Source: JAWXBK01 sp040878185
GTDB lineage: Bacteria; Pseudomonadota; Alphaproteobacteria; Dongiales; Dongiaceae
Reading direction: 5' to 3'
Length of the DNA: 64,000 nucleotides
Assembly (NCBI GenBank): GCA_040878185.1
Contig: JBBDMS010000050.1
Span: 8,976-72,975, forward strand
The first letter of the stretch is position 1. Every line of letters begins with the position of its first letter. The position numbers were made by a program, and so were the translations under genes. The notes beneath the pieces were generated by a model. It searched no databases and was not told the origin of the DNA. It saw nothing but the letters and a program-made list of their open reading frames with translations. This document shows, piece after piece, positions 33,109-41,059 of the stretch.

Positions 33109-34305
33109 ATGACCCGGAACAAGACCGACGCCAAAGCGTGGCGTCCCGCGACCCGTCTGGTGCATGGCGGCGTGCTGCGCTCCGAATTCATGGAGACCGC
33201 GGAGGCGATCTTTATGAACTCGGGCTATGTCTATTCCTCGGCCGAGGAGGCCGAAGCCGCGTTCGACAATTCGAAGCCGCGCTTCGTCTACTCGCGCTAC
33301 GCCAATCCGACCGTGCAGATGTTCGAAGACCGCATGTCGCTGCTCGAAGGCGCGGAAGCCTGTCGCGCGACCGCGTCGGGCATGGCCGCGGTGTTTGCAG
33401 CTCTGATGTGTCAACTCCGGACCGGCGACCGGCTAGTCTCGTCCGACGCGTTGTTCGGTTCGTGCCATTTCATTGTGGCCGAAATCCTCCCGCGCTATGG
33501 CATCGAATGCGTGCTGGTCGACGGGCGCGATCTCGATGCGTGGAAGAAGGCGCTCGCGAAACCGGCCAAGGTCGTGTTCGTCGAAAGTCCGTCCAACCCC
33601 AGCCTGCGGCTGGTCGATCTGGCGGCGGTCTCCAAACTCGCGCACGAGGCCGGTGCGCGCGTCGTGGTCGACAACGTGTTTGCCTCGCCGCTGTTGCAGA
33701 AACCGCTCGAGCTCGGCGCCGACGTGGTCGTCTATTCCGCGACCAAGCATATCGATGGACAGGGCCGCGCGCTCGGCGGTGCGATCCTCGGCACACAGAA
33801 ATTCGTGATCGACGAGCTGCAGCCCTTCTACCGCCATACCGGGCCGGCGCTCTCGCCGCTGAATGCCTGGATCTTCCTGAAGGGGCTCGAGACCATGCCG
33901 CTGCGCGTCGCGCATGCCAGCGCTACGGCCTCGCATATCGCCGGCTTTCTCTCGACGCATCAGAAGATCGAACATGTGCTCTATCCCGGCCTCGCCTCGC
34001 ATCCGCAGTTCGAGCTGGCGCGCCGCCAGATGTCGGCCGGCGGCACCGTGCTGTCGTTCGAGATTGCCGGCGGCAAGCAGGGCGCGTTCCGTTTCCTCAA
34101 CGCGCTCAGGCTGGTGCTGATCTCGAACAACCTTGGCGATTCGAAATCGTTGGCGACCCATCCAGCTACCACGACCCATCAGCGCCTCGGCCCCGAGCTG
34201 CGCGCGCAGCAGGGGATTCCCGACGGGCTGGTGCGGCTCTCGGTCGGGCTCGAGGATGTCGTCGACCTCGAGGCCGATCTCGCCCAGGCGCTGGCCGCGG
34301 TATAA
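33109..34305 (+). CDS. metZ: O-succinylhomoserine sulfhydrylase
   Basis: 398-residue Cys/Met-metabolism PLP enzyme. It condenses O-succinylhomoserine (or O-acetylhomoserine) with sulfide to give homocysteine. Motifs are YSRYANPTVQMFEDRM, the phosphate-binding ATASGMAAVFAALM, VESPSNPSLRLVD, and the Schiff-base lysine in VYSATKHIDGQGRALGG near residue 210. The C-terminus has VRLSVGLEDVVDLEADL. The start ATG at 33109 follows GGAGG with good spacing. Control is through the SAM-II riboswitch and terminator just upstream. It completes the pathway begun by MetX (32-1166). Confidence 0.95.
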   Translation: MTRNKTDAKAWRPATRLVHGGVLRSEFMETAEAIFMNSGYVYSSAEEAEAAFDNSKPRFVYSRYANPTVQMFEDRMSLLEGAEACRATASGMAAVFAALMCQLRTGDRLVSSDALFGSCHFIVAEILPRYGIECVLVDGRDLDAWKKALAKPAKVVFVESPSNPSLRLVDLAAVSKLAHEAGARVVVDNVFASPLLQKPLELGADVVVYSATKHIDGQGRALGGAILGTQKFVIDELQPFYRHTGPALSPLNAWIFLKGLETMPLRVAHASATASHIAGFLSTHQKIEHVLYPGLASHPQFELARRQMSAGGTVLSFEIAGGKQGAFRFLNALRLVLISNNLGDSKSLATHPATTTHQRLGPELRAQQGIPDGLVRLSVGLEDVVDLEADLAQALAAV

Positions 34306-34315
34306 TATCGGCCTC

Positions 34316-35176
34316 ATGGGGGCGGCGTCAGAAGCAGACCGGGAAACCGGCGAAGGGCTGTTGTTCGTCGGCGGCGCAATGCGCAGCGGCACGACGCTGG
34401 CGGCGCGATTGCTCACCTCGTCGGGCGACACCAATCCGCTTCTGGCCGAAAGCCAGTATCTCGGCGCGCTGCTCGATCTCGCCCCGCATTGGCAAAGCCA
34501 GTTCGACCTGTTCCTTGCCGATTATTTCGCCGATCCCGCCGCGTTCGATGCATTCTCGCGCGACGTCGCGGCGCGATTTCTGGGCGTCGTGCGGGCGCGC
34601 TATCCGCAGGCGAAAAAACTCGTCCTGAAGCATCCCGAGACGACGCGGCGATTCCGACAGCTCGCCGGCTGGTTTCCACAGGCGCGCTTCGTCGTCACCG
34701 TGCGCGACCCGCGTGACACGATTGCCTCGATGGTTGCGGTCGGCGAGCGTCTCGCCGCGAAGGGCGAACGGGGATCGCTGGCGGCATTCGGGCGCGATAT
34801 GGCGAAGTTCTGCGATGTTTTTCGCGGCTACTATGCTGACACGTTCCGCGACATGGAATTGTTCGAGGGCCGCATGTTGATCCTGCGCTATGAGGATCTG
34901 GTCGCGAACCGCAACGACGTGATCGGTGAACTTGCGCGCTTTGCCGATCTGCGTATCGATGCGGCGCGGCTTGCCGATGCGTCGTTCTGGCAGGAGGGAT
35001 CCAACTGGAGCCGTCAGCGCGGTAGCGACTATGCCGGTGCGTTCTGGTCGCCCGACTGGGTCGGTGCCGTGACCGAGGCGCCGGTCGGTCGCTATCGCGA
35101 GCGGCTCGATGCCGCGGAGATCGACGAGATCGAACGCCGCTGCGCCGATTTCGCGAAACTCTTTCGCTACTGGTGA
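34316..35176 (+). CDS. sulfotransferase family protein
   Basis: 286 residues. The 5'-phosphosulfate loop is LLFVGGAMRSGTTLAARLL near residue 20, and the 3'-phosphate-binding region is FVVTVRDPRDTIASM near residue 130. LILRYEDLVANRNDVIGELARF matches the conserved core of PAPS-dependent sulfotransferases. The acceptor is unknown. It begins 10 bp after metZ and may be read from the same transcript, which would tie it loosely to sulfur metabolism. It converges on the DUF486 gene with 7 bp between stops. One of three unrelated-looking sulfotransferase genes in the window. Confidence 0.85.
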   Translation: MGAASEADRETGEGLLFVGGAMRSGTTLAARLLTSSGDTNPLLAESQYLGALLDLAPHWQSQFDLFLADYFADPAAFDAFSRDVAARFLGVVRARYPQAKKLVLKHPETTRRFRQLAGWFPQARFVVTVRDPRDTIASMVAVGERLAAKGERGSLAAFGRDMAKFCDVFRGYYADTFRDMELFEGRMLILRYEDLVANRNDVIGELARFADLRIDAARLADASFWQEGSNWSRQRGSDYAGAFWSPDWVGAVTEAPVGRYRERLDAAEIDEIERRCADFAKLFRYW

Positions 35177-35183
35177 CTTTCGT

Positions 35184-35534
35184 TCAGTTCTGCCAGCGGC
35201 CGAAGATAAAGAACGCCGCACCGACCAGGCAGAGAAATCCGGCGGCATGGTTCCAGCGGATCGGTTCGCCGAGATACATGACCGAGAACGCGGCGAAGAC
35301 CAGCAGCGTCACGATTTCCTGAATCGTCTTCAGTTCGGCGGCGGAATAATAACCGTGCCCGATGCGGTTCGCCGGCACTGCCAGCCAGTACTCGAAGAAC
35401 GCGATGCCCCAGCTCGCCATCACGACGAGATAGAGCGGCGTCGCCTTGAACTTGAGATGACCGTACCAGGCAAAGGTCATGAAGATGTTCGAGGCGAGCA
35501 GCATCAGGATCGGCAGGAAAGCTTCGCGGGGCAT
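35184..35534 (-). CDS. DUF486/DMT small membrane protein
   Basis: 116 residues with four hydrophobic helices (LPILMLLASNIFMTFAWYGH, LYLVVMASWGIAFFEYWLAV, TLLVFAAFSVMYLG, AAGFLCLVGAAFFIFG). This is the DMT-fold DUF486 family, which resembles small multidrug-resistance proteins in size, but the substrate is unknown. AAGGAG lies about 11 bases before the ATG at 35534. Divergent from ecm across 128 bp that carry the shared palindrome. Confidence 0.85.
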   Translation of the reverse strand: MPREAFLPILMLLASNIFMTFAWYGHLKFKATPLYLVVMASWGIAFFEYWLAVPANRIGHGYYSAAELKTIQEIVTLLVFAAFSVMYLGEPIRWNHAAGFLCLVGAAFFIFGRWQN

Positions 35535-35572
35535 CGGCGATCGGCTCCTTTCGGGCGCTGAACCGGCGGCTC

Positions 35573-35587
35573 TATTGCAGTGCAACA
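35573..35587. promoter_or_regulatory. palindromic operator candidate upstream of ecm
   Basis: TATTGCAGTGCAACA differs from the ccr-upstream palindrome (30503-30517) at two of fifteen positions, one being the central base. It lies 76 bp before the ecm start. The symmetric core TGCAGTGCA fits TGCRNYGCA. By eye I found no third copy in the intergenic DNA of this window. Confidence 0.55.
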
Positions 35588-35662
35588 TTGATCACCCTAA
35601 GCTGCCCGCCGCGCGAGGATGCGAGGCTGGCCGCTGGAAATCGGCGTGACCGGAGCGGGTGA

Positions 35663-37714
35663 ATGAGCCAGAAGCCGGGCGAAGGCAAGGGTCCGCAGGC
35701 GAGCAAGGCGGGGAGCGGGGCCGCAAAGGGCGCCGGCCCGACCGCCGAGCGGCCGTGGCTGATCCGCACCTATTCCGGGCACAGCTCGGCCGCCGCCTCG
35801 AACGCGCTCTATCGCACCAATCTCGCCAAGGGGCAGACGGGTCTCTCCGTCGCCTTCGATCTGCCGACCCAGACCGGTTACGACAGCGATCACGTGCTGG
35901 CGCGCGGCGAGGTCGGCAAGGTCGGCGTGCCGGTCTGCCATCTCGGCGACATGGCGACCCTGTTCGACGAGCTGCCGCTCGACCGGATGAACACTTCGAT
36001 GACGATCAACGCGACGGCGCCGTGGCTGCTGGCGCTCTATGTCGCGCTCGCCGAAAAACGCGGGACCGATCGCAACGCGCTGCAGGGCACGGTGCAGAAC
36101 GACATCGTGAAGGAATATCTCTCGCGCGGCACCTACATCTTTCCGCCGGCGCCGTCGATGCGGCTGGTCGCCGATACGATCGCCTTTGCCTGTCGCGAAG
36201 TGCCGCAATGGAATCCAACGAATGTCTGCTCCTACCATCTGCAGGAGGCCGGCGCGACGCCGCAGCAGGAACTAGCGTTCGCACTCGCGACCGCGATCGC
36301 CGTGCTCGATGCGGTGCAGGCCGGCGGTCAGATTCCCGATGACGAATTTCCGACCGTGTTCGGTCGCATGTCGTTCTTCGTCAATGCCGGGATCCGGCTG
36401 ATCACCGAAATCTGCAAGATGCGCGCGTTCGTCGATCTGTGGGACGAAATCGGACGCGAGCGTTATGGCGTCACCGACGAGAAACTGCGGCGGTTCCGCT
36501 ATGGCGTGCAGGTAAATTCGCTCGGTCTCACCGAACAGCAGCCCGAGAACAACGTCTATCGCATCCTGCTCGAGATGCTCGCGGTCGTGCTCTCGAAGAA
36601 AGCGCGGGCGCGCGCGGTGCAACTTCCGGCCTGGAACGAGGCGCTCGGCCTGCCGCGCCCCTGGGACCAGCAATGGTCGATCCGGTTGCAGCAGATCGTC
36701 GCATTCGAAACCGACATCCTCGAATTCGGCGACATCTTCGACGGTTCGCCCGTGATCGAAGCAAAGGTCGCCTCGCTCAAGGAAGCGGCGAAATCCGAAC
36801 TCGCGCGCATCGATGCGATGGGCGGTGCCGTCACCGCGGTCGAGAGCGGTTACATGAAACAGGCTTTGGTCGAATCGAATGCGCGACGGCTGGCCGCGAT
36901 CGAGGCGGGTGAACAGACCGTCATCGGCGTCAACAAATTCACCGAGACCGAGCCATCGCCCCTCACATCATCCGACGATGGCGGGTTCCTCGCGATCGAT
37001 GCGAAGGCCGAGGCGGAGCAGATCGAACGGCTGAACGAATGGCGCGGCAGCCGCGGTGGGAAGGCCGCCGCTGCGGCGCTCGCCGGTCTCGAGGCGGCGG
37101 CGAAGGAAGGCCGCAATGTCATGCCGGCCTCGGTCGAATGTGCGAAGGCGGGCGTTACCACCGGCGAATGGGGCGCCGCGTTGCGCGGCGTGTTCGGTGA
37201 ATATCGTGCGCCGACCGGCGTCGGCCGCGCGATGGCATCCGGCAATGCCGGCGGGCTCGGCGCCTTACGCGAGCGGGTCGCCGCGGTTTCGGACCGCCTC
37301 GGCCGCCGGGTGAAGATGCTGGTCGGCAAGCCCGGGCTCGACGGCCATTCGAACGGTGCGGAACAGATTGCCGTGCGTGCGCGCGATGCCGGGTTCGAAG
37401 TCGTCTATGAGGGCATCCGCCTGACGCCGGCCGAGATCGCGAACGCCGCGCTCGAAGAAGGCGTGCATGTCGTCGGCCTGTCGGTCCTGTCGGGCGGCCA
37501 TCTGTCGCTGGTGACCGAGGTGGTCGCACTGCTGGCCAAACTCGGCATCGGCCATGTGCCGGTCGTCGTCGGCGGCATCATTCCGCCGGAGGATGCGGTG
37601 CAGTTGAAGGCGGCGGGCGTTGCCGCCGTCTACACGCCAAAGGATTACGACCTCACCGCGATCATGGACGACATTCTCGACATCGTGGATCGCGCCAACC
37701 GCGAGGCGGCGTGA
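35663..37714 (+). CDS. ecm: ethylmalonyl-CoA mutase (MeaA type)
   Basis: 683 residues, AdoCbl-dependent. The TIM barrel has PWLIRTYSGHSSAAASNALYR at the start, VAFDLPTQTGYDSD, and SMTINATAPWLLALYVALAEKRG. A linker near residue 480 follows, then a B12-binding domain (about 545-683) with the base-off motif VGKPGLDGHSNGAEQIA (DxHxxG) and SVLSGGHLSLV. It converts ethylmalonyl-CoA to methylsuccinyl-CoA, the step between Ccr and Mcd. Length and the single-polypeptide layout match MeaA rather than two-subunit methylmalonyl-CoA mutase. The gene overlaps a GFA-family gene at its end. The upstream palindrome is shared with ccr. Confidence 0.94.
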   Translation: MSQKPGEGKGPQASKAGSGAAKGAGPTAERPWLIRTYSGHSSAAASNALYRTNLAKGQTGLSVAFDLPTQTGYDSDHVLARGEVGKVGVPVCHLGDMATLFDELPLDRMNTSMTINATAPWLLALYVALAEKRGTDRNALQGTVQNDIVKEYLSRGTYIFPPAPSMRLVADTIAFACREVPQWNPTNVCSYHLQEAGATPQQELAFALATAIAVLDAVQAGGQIPDDEFPTVFGRMSFFVNAGIRLITEICKMRAFVDLWDEIGRERYGVTDEKLRRFRYGVQVNSLGLTEQQPENNVYRILLEMLAVVLSKKARARAVQLPAWNEALGLPRPWDQQWSIRLQQIVAFETDILEFGDIFDGSPVIEAKVASLKEAAKSELARIDAMGGAVTAVESGYMKQALVESNARRLAAIEAGEQTVIGVNKFTETEPSPLTSSDDGGFLAIDAKAEAEQIERLNEWRGSRGGKAAAAALAGLEAAAKEGRNVMPASVECAKAGVTTGEWGAALRGVFGEYRAPTGVGRAMASGNAGGLGALRERVAAVSDRLGRRVKMLVGKPGLDGHSNGAEQIAVRARDAGFEVVYEGIRLTPAEIANAALEEGVHVVGLSVLSGGHLSLVTEVVALLAKLGIGHVPVVVGGIIPPEDAVQLKAAGVAAVYTPKDYDLTAIMDDILDIVDRANREAA

Positions 37715-38145
37715 GCGACACGACATTCAAACCCATCGAAGGCGGCCCTATCGAAGGTGGGTGCCTCTGCGGCGCGCTGCGTTATCGCATTTCAATGGCG
37801 CCGACGGTCATCGACCTTTGCCATTGCTGGCAATGCCGCAAGGCATCGGGCGCACCGTTCATCGCCTGGATCGGCGTGCCGGCGGCGGGTTTTGCGTGGA
37901 TCAAGGGCGAGCCCGCGCGATTTGAATCCTCGCCGAACACCTGGCGTGACTTCTGCGGTCGCTGCGGTTCGCCGCTGGCGATGGCCGGCGGCGTGTCGCC
38001 CGGCCTGCTTGGCGTGACCGTGGGCAGTCTCGACGAGCCGGCACAGTTCACGCCGACGGATGAAGGCTGGACATCGCAGCGTTTGCCCTGGGCGCGGATT
38101 GCGCATCCGCTGACGAGCCACGACGAGGATCATCCGGGTTTCTGA
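37711..38145 (+). CDS. GFA/CENP-V family zinc protein
   Basis: 144 residues. Zinc-ligand motifs GGCLCGALRYR, CHCWQCRKASG and FCGRCGSPL identify the GFA/CENP-V fold (glutathione-dependent formaldehyde-activating-like). Most family members have no proven formaldehyde role. The start is a GTG that overlaps the ecm stop (GTGA), so translation is coupled to the mutase. That coupling hints at a thiol- or aldehyde-related accessory role, but this is inference. Confidence 0.85.
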   Translation: MSDTTFKPIEGGPIEGGCLCGALRYRISMAPTVIDLCHCWQCRKASGAPFIAWIGVPAAGFAWIKGEPARFESSPNTWRDFCGRCGSPLAMAGGVSPGLLGVTVGSLDEPAQFTPTDEGWTSQRLPWARIAHPLTSHDEDHPGF

Positions 38146-38178
38146 TCGGCCCCGGGCTCCGGCGGCGCCAAAACCTGC

Positions 38179-39060
38179 TTAACGCGCGTGGTCTATAAAC
38201 TCTCCCCAGTTCGCGGGCACCCGTGCGCCGAATCGCTGCCGGCAGAAATCGTAGACCTCGCGGAAACAGTCGAGCCCCATCGCATGCTCGCTGCGTCCGA
38301 TTACGGGCGCTGCGTCGCCCGCGTTGACGCGACGATCGAAATCCGCGGGTCGCGTTTCGACGCAGAGGAACCCGCACAAAGCCGCGATCGCACGTTCGTC
38401 GAACAATGTCTCGTAGAATCCGACATGAATGTCCGCCGGGTCGAATGCGCCGAGCAGGCTCTCGATCGTCCGGTCGTAGCGCGAGCGGTCGGTGAAATGC
38501 GCGCTGAAGAGGGCGGCACGAAACGCATTAGCATCCGCCGGGCGCCCGTTCTCGCGCTCTTCCATCGCAAGCTGCGAGAGCAAACGGTCGATCGGATCGC
38601 GCATCAGGAAGACGATTTTCAGCGCGAGGCCCTGTTCGCCGAACAGTTCGCGGATGCGGCGGAACCCGTCCGCGCGGATCAGGCTGTAGGAGGGCGTGAT
38701 CTCGCCGAGATGGCTCGCGCCCGCGGCTGCAAGCCGGTCGAAATAATCGAAATAAGCGCTCTCGTCGTGGTTCATGCGCACGCGATCGACCAGGTGCGAA
38801 AGCTCCTCCAGCTTCGCCGGATCGTTTGCGCTCGCACCCTCGATACCCGCCTGCGCGTTGCGCAGCATCGCCTCGAACGCACCGCCGAACGCGGCGCAGA
38901 GATCGGGCCGCAATTTCTGATCGAAGTAATGCAGTTCCTTGATCGGCGACATCGCGAACGCGCCGTGCCGGCGCAGATACTCATAGAGCCAGGTTGTGCC
39001 GGCCTTCTGCGCACCGACACCGAGAACAAAGGTCTTGCCGGTGAGATTCGCGAAATTCAT
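38179..39060 (-). CDS. sulfotransferase domain protein
   Basis: 293 residues. The 5'-phosphosulfate loop is FVLGVGAQKAGTTWLYEYLRRH at residues 11-32, the typical KAGTTWL motif of Sulfotransfer_1. The 3'-phosphate region is KIVFLMRDPIDRLLSQLAM near residue 145. IHVGFYETLFDE resembles the following conserved strand. Acceptor unknown; membership near heparan-sulfate-type sulfotransferases is possible. Convergent with the GFA gene and divergent from an ACT-domain gene. Confidence 0.88.
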   Translation of the reverse strand: MNFANLTGKTFVLGVGAQKAGTTWLYEYLRRHGAFAMSPIKELHYFDQKLRPDLCAAFGGAFEAMLRNAQAGIEGASANDPAKLEELSHLVDRVRMNHDESAYFDYFDRLAAAGASHLGEITPSYSLIRADGFRRIRELFGEQGLALKIVFLMRDPIDRLLSQLAMEERENGRPADANAFRAALFSAHFTDRSRYDRTIESLLGAFDPADIHVGFYETLFDERAIAALCGFLCVETRPADFDRRVNAGDAAPVIGRSEHAMGLDCFREVYDFCRQRFGARVPANWGEFIDHAR

Positions 39061-39127
39061 GGGGCTGGTCCGCTGCTGCGCCCGCAGGAAGAGAGGGCTG
39101 GATGTAACCGAAACCCCCGACCTTCCC

Positions 39128-39172
39128 GCAGGATTGTTACGGCATCGGGACTGCTGGCGTAAACAATCCTGC
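39128..39172. repeat. long inverted repeat between divergent genes
   Basis: GCAGGATTGTT (39128-39138) is exactly inverted as AACAATCCTGC (39162-39172). Three further base pairs (ACG with CGT) form inside if one base is bulged, leaving a 16-17-base loop. It lies between the divergent sulfotransferase and ACT genes and may be an operator or a leader stem. The rest of 39061-39357 shows nothing else recognisable apart from a weak hairpin before the ACT gene. Confidence 0.5.
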
Positions 39173-39357
39173 TAATTGCTCCGCGGGCCGGCGGCAGCGC
39201 CGCCACCTGCTTGACGGCGCCCGGCGTCGGCGTAGGATTCCCGCCATGTATCGGCTCCCGGTGCGGATTCTTCGAATTAGCGGCCCGGCGCTCGTCTAGA
39301 GCGTCCGGGGGTTATCCCGCTTTTTCGTCAGGAATCCTCTCGTTCGGGAGCTTTTTC

Positions 39358-39786
39358 ATGTCCGCTTTATCTTTAACCGTCGAGCCGGCATCGCGTCCGG
39401 CGCCGAGCCTCGCCGGCGATCGATCCGGGCCGTGCCGGCTCGCGAGCCTCGCCGACGCGCCTCTATCTATGCTGCGTCCGGAAGCGCCGGGGACCCTCCC
39501 CCGCGTCGCCTGCTTTGCCGTCCAGGCCGATGCCGATCCGGGCATCCTGCCGCGCGTGCTCGGTCTCTTCGCCAAACGGAGCCTCGTGCCCCATCGACTG
39601 ACCGGCCATCGCGGCCGGCGCGACGATGGCGCGCCGTCAGCCGGCCCCGATGATTGCGACGAGCTCGTCATCGATCTGCAGGTTTCCGGCCTCGATGCGG
39701 CGGGCGCCGAGTATCTCGCGCGCTGCCTGCGTGCGATCCCGGGTGTGGTCGCCGTGCTGACAGCGGAGAAGGCAATCTCTGAATGA
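39358..39786 (+). CDS. small ACT-domain-like protein
   Basis: 142 residues. After a polar leader of about 45 residues, LPRVACFAVQADADPGILPRVLGLFAKRSLVPHRL and ELVIDLQVSGLDAAGAEYLARCLRAIPGVVAVL fit the beta-alpha-beta-beta-alpha-beta pattern of an ACT domain, like small regulatory subunits that bind amino acids. The leader does not resemble a signal peptide. The ATG at 39358 has GGGAG seven bases upstream. No catalytic partner gene is adjacent, so the target enzyme is unknown. Confidence 0.68.
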   Translation: MSALSLTVEPASRPAPSLAGDRSGPCRLASLADAPLSMLRPEAPGTLPRVACFAVQADADPGILPRVLGLFAKRSLVPHRLTGHRGRRDDGAPSAGPDDCDELVIDLQVSGLDAAGAEYLARCLRAIPGVVAVLTAEKAISE

Positions 39787-39827
39787 ACGGCGCCGATTGA
39801 ACGCGGCTGGCTAAGCAAAGCGCCCAA

Positions 39828-40961
39828 TCAGTTGTCGAGCGCGCGCTTCACCATGCGGTGGAAATGGTGGATGCCGTGCTCGGCGATGCCGCTGCGTTCG
39901 GGATCGACGATGATGCGGCCCTGCTTGTAGGTGCGCGAATGCAGGCCGCGCTGCACGGATTCGCAGAGGCCCGTATCTTCCGGCCCGAGCACGTCGCGCC
40001 CGTAGGCGAGGCGCGCGGGATCGCGCTCGGCCTTGTGGCCGTAGATATGCGCCCAGAAAACGCATTCCTCGACGCCGCGCGGCTGCACGACCGCGACCGA
40101 GAGCTGGGTGTCGCCCGGCAGCATGTTGAAAGTGATGTTTGGCCAGATATACCAGAACGCGGCATGCGTCACCGCCGCATCGGGCGAAAACTCGTAGGCG
40201 CTGTTCTTCGGCTTGGTGTTGAGGCCGAGCTGGCGCGACGCCTGGCCGATGATGTCGGTCTTGTACTCCGTCATCTCGATCATGTCGGCGAAAGCCGGAT
40301 GCGCCTTCGGACAGTGATAGCATTCGACATAATTGTCGACCACGACCTTCCAGTTCGCCTTGGTCGTCGTGTCGCCGAACGTCGTCTCTTCGTACAGTTT
40401 CAGATTGTCGAAATCCGGAACATGCTGGCGCAGATCGTCCTCGAGCCAGCCATGCTGGTCCTTGAGCGACGCCGCATCCGGATCGAGATTGACGAACACG
40501 AATCCGGCCAGCGTCTCGACGCGGATCGGCGTCAGCTGGAAATCCTCGACGTCGAAATCCTTCACATGCTTGCAGTTCGGCGCGGCGCGCAGGGTGCCCG
40601 CGAAATCGTAGGTCCAGGCATGATAGGGACAGGTGATCGCCGCCGCGCGCAGGCTGCCGGAATCTTTCAGCAGTTCATGGGCGCGGTGCAGGCAGACATT
40701 GTAATAGGCCTTGAGCTCGCCCGAGCGGTCGCGCAGCACGAACACCGGCTGATCGATGATGTAGCCGGTGATGTAGTCGCCGGGGTTGGCGAGCTGGCTC
40801 TTATGGCCGAGATACTGCCAGCTCTTGAAGAAGATCTTTTCGCGCTCGGCGCCATAGATCGCCGGGTCGATGTAATAGCGCGCCGGCAACGTCCAGGATC
40901 GCTCCGCATCCTCGGAAAGCGGCTTGTCGAAGGCGGGATAGATCACGTTTGCCGTTGCCAT
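39828..40961 (-). CDS. Rieske-type ring-hydroxylating oxygenase alpha subunit
   Basis: 377 residues. The Rieske [2Fe-2S] cluster ligands are in CLHRAHELL and CPYHAWTY (Cys-X-His ... Cys-X2-His) near residues 90-115. The mononuclear iron site is in NYVECYHCPKAHPAF, with two histidines, and an Asp near the C-terminal domain. The relatives hydroxylate aromatic rings or demethylate quaternary amines such as glycine betaine and carnitine. No reductase component gene is adjacent, so the electron partner and substrate cannot be named. Confidence 0.88.
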   Translation of the reverse strand: MATANVIYPAFDKPLSEDAERSWTLPARYYIDPAIYGAEREKIFFKSWQYLGHKSQLANPGDYITGYIIDQPVFVLRDRSGELKAYYNVCLHRAHELLKDSGSLRAAAITCPYHAWTYDFAGTLRAAPNCKHVKDFDVEDFQLTPIRVETLAGFVFVNLDPDAASLKDQHGWLEDDLRQHVPDFDNLKLYEETTFGDTTTKANWKVVVDNYVECYHCPKAHPAFADMIEMTEYKTDIIGQASRQLGLNTKPKNSAYEFSPDAAVTHAAFWYIWPNITFNMLPGDTQLSVAVVQPRGVEECVFWAHIYGHKAERDPARLAYGRDVLGPEDTGLCESVQRGLHSRTYKQGRIIVDPERSGIAEHGIHHFHRMVKRALDN

Positions 40962-41059
40962 GGTCGGTCTCCCCGGAAGCTTGCACCGTCGAGCAAAGAA
41001 GAAACTAGCGCCCGCGGCCAAGTGCTGTCCAGCAAGCCCCCGCGCTTCAGAGGCGAGGC

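Noticed and set aside
34301..34318. TATAAT just before the sulfotransferase ATG, suggesting a leaderless promoter
   Set aside because: The sequence is formed by the metZ stop region (GTATAA), and no -35-like element lies 16-18 bases upstream (TCTCGC).
39497..39508. A CCCTCCCCCGC stretch resembling the REP-like element
   Set aside because: It lies in the coding sequence of the ACT protein, without the palindromic core, and is probably coincidental.
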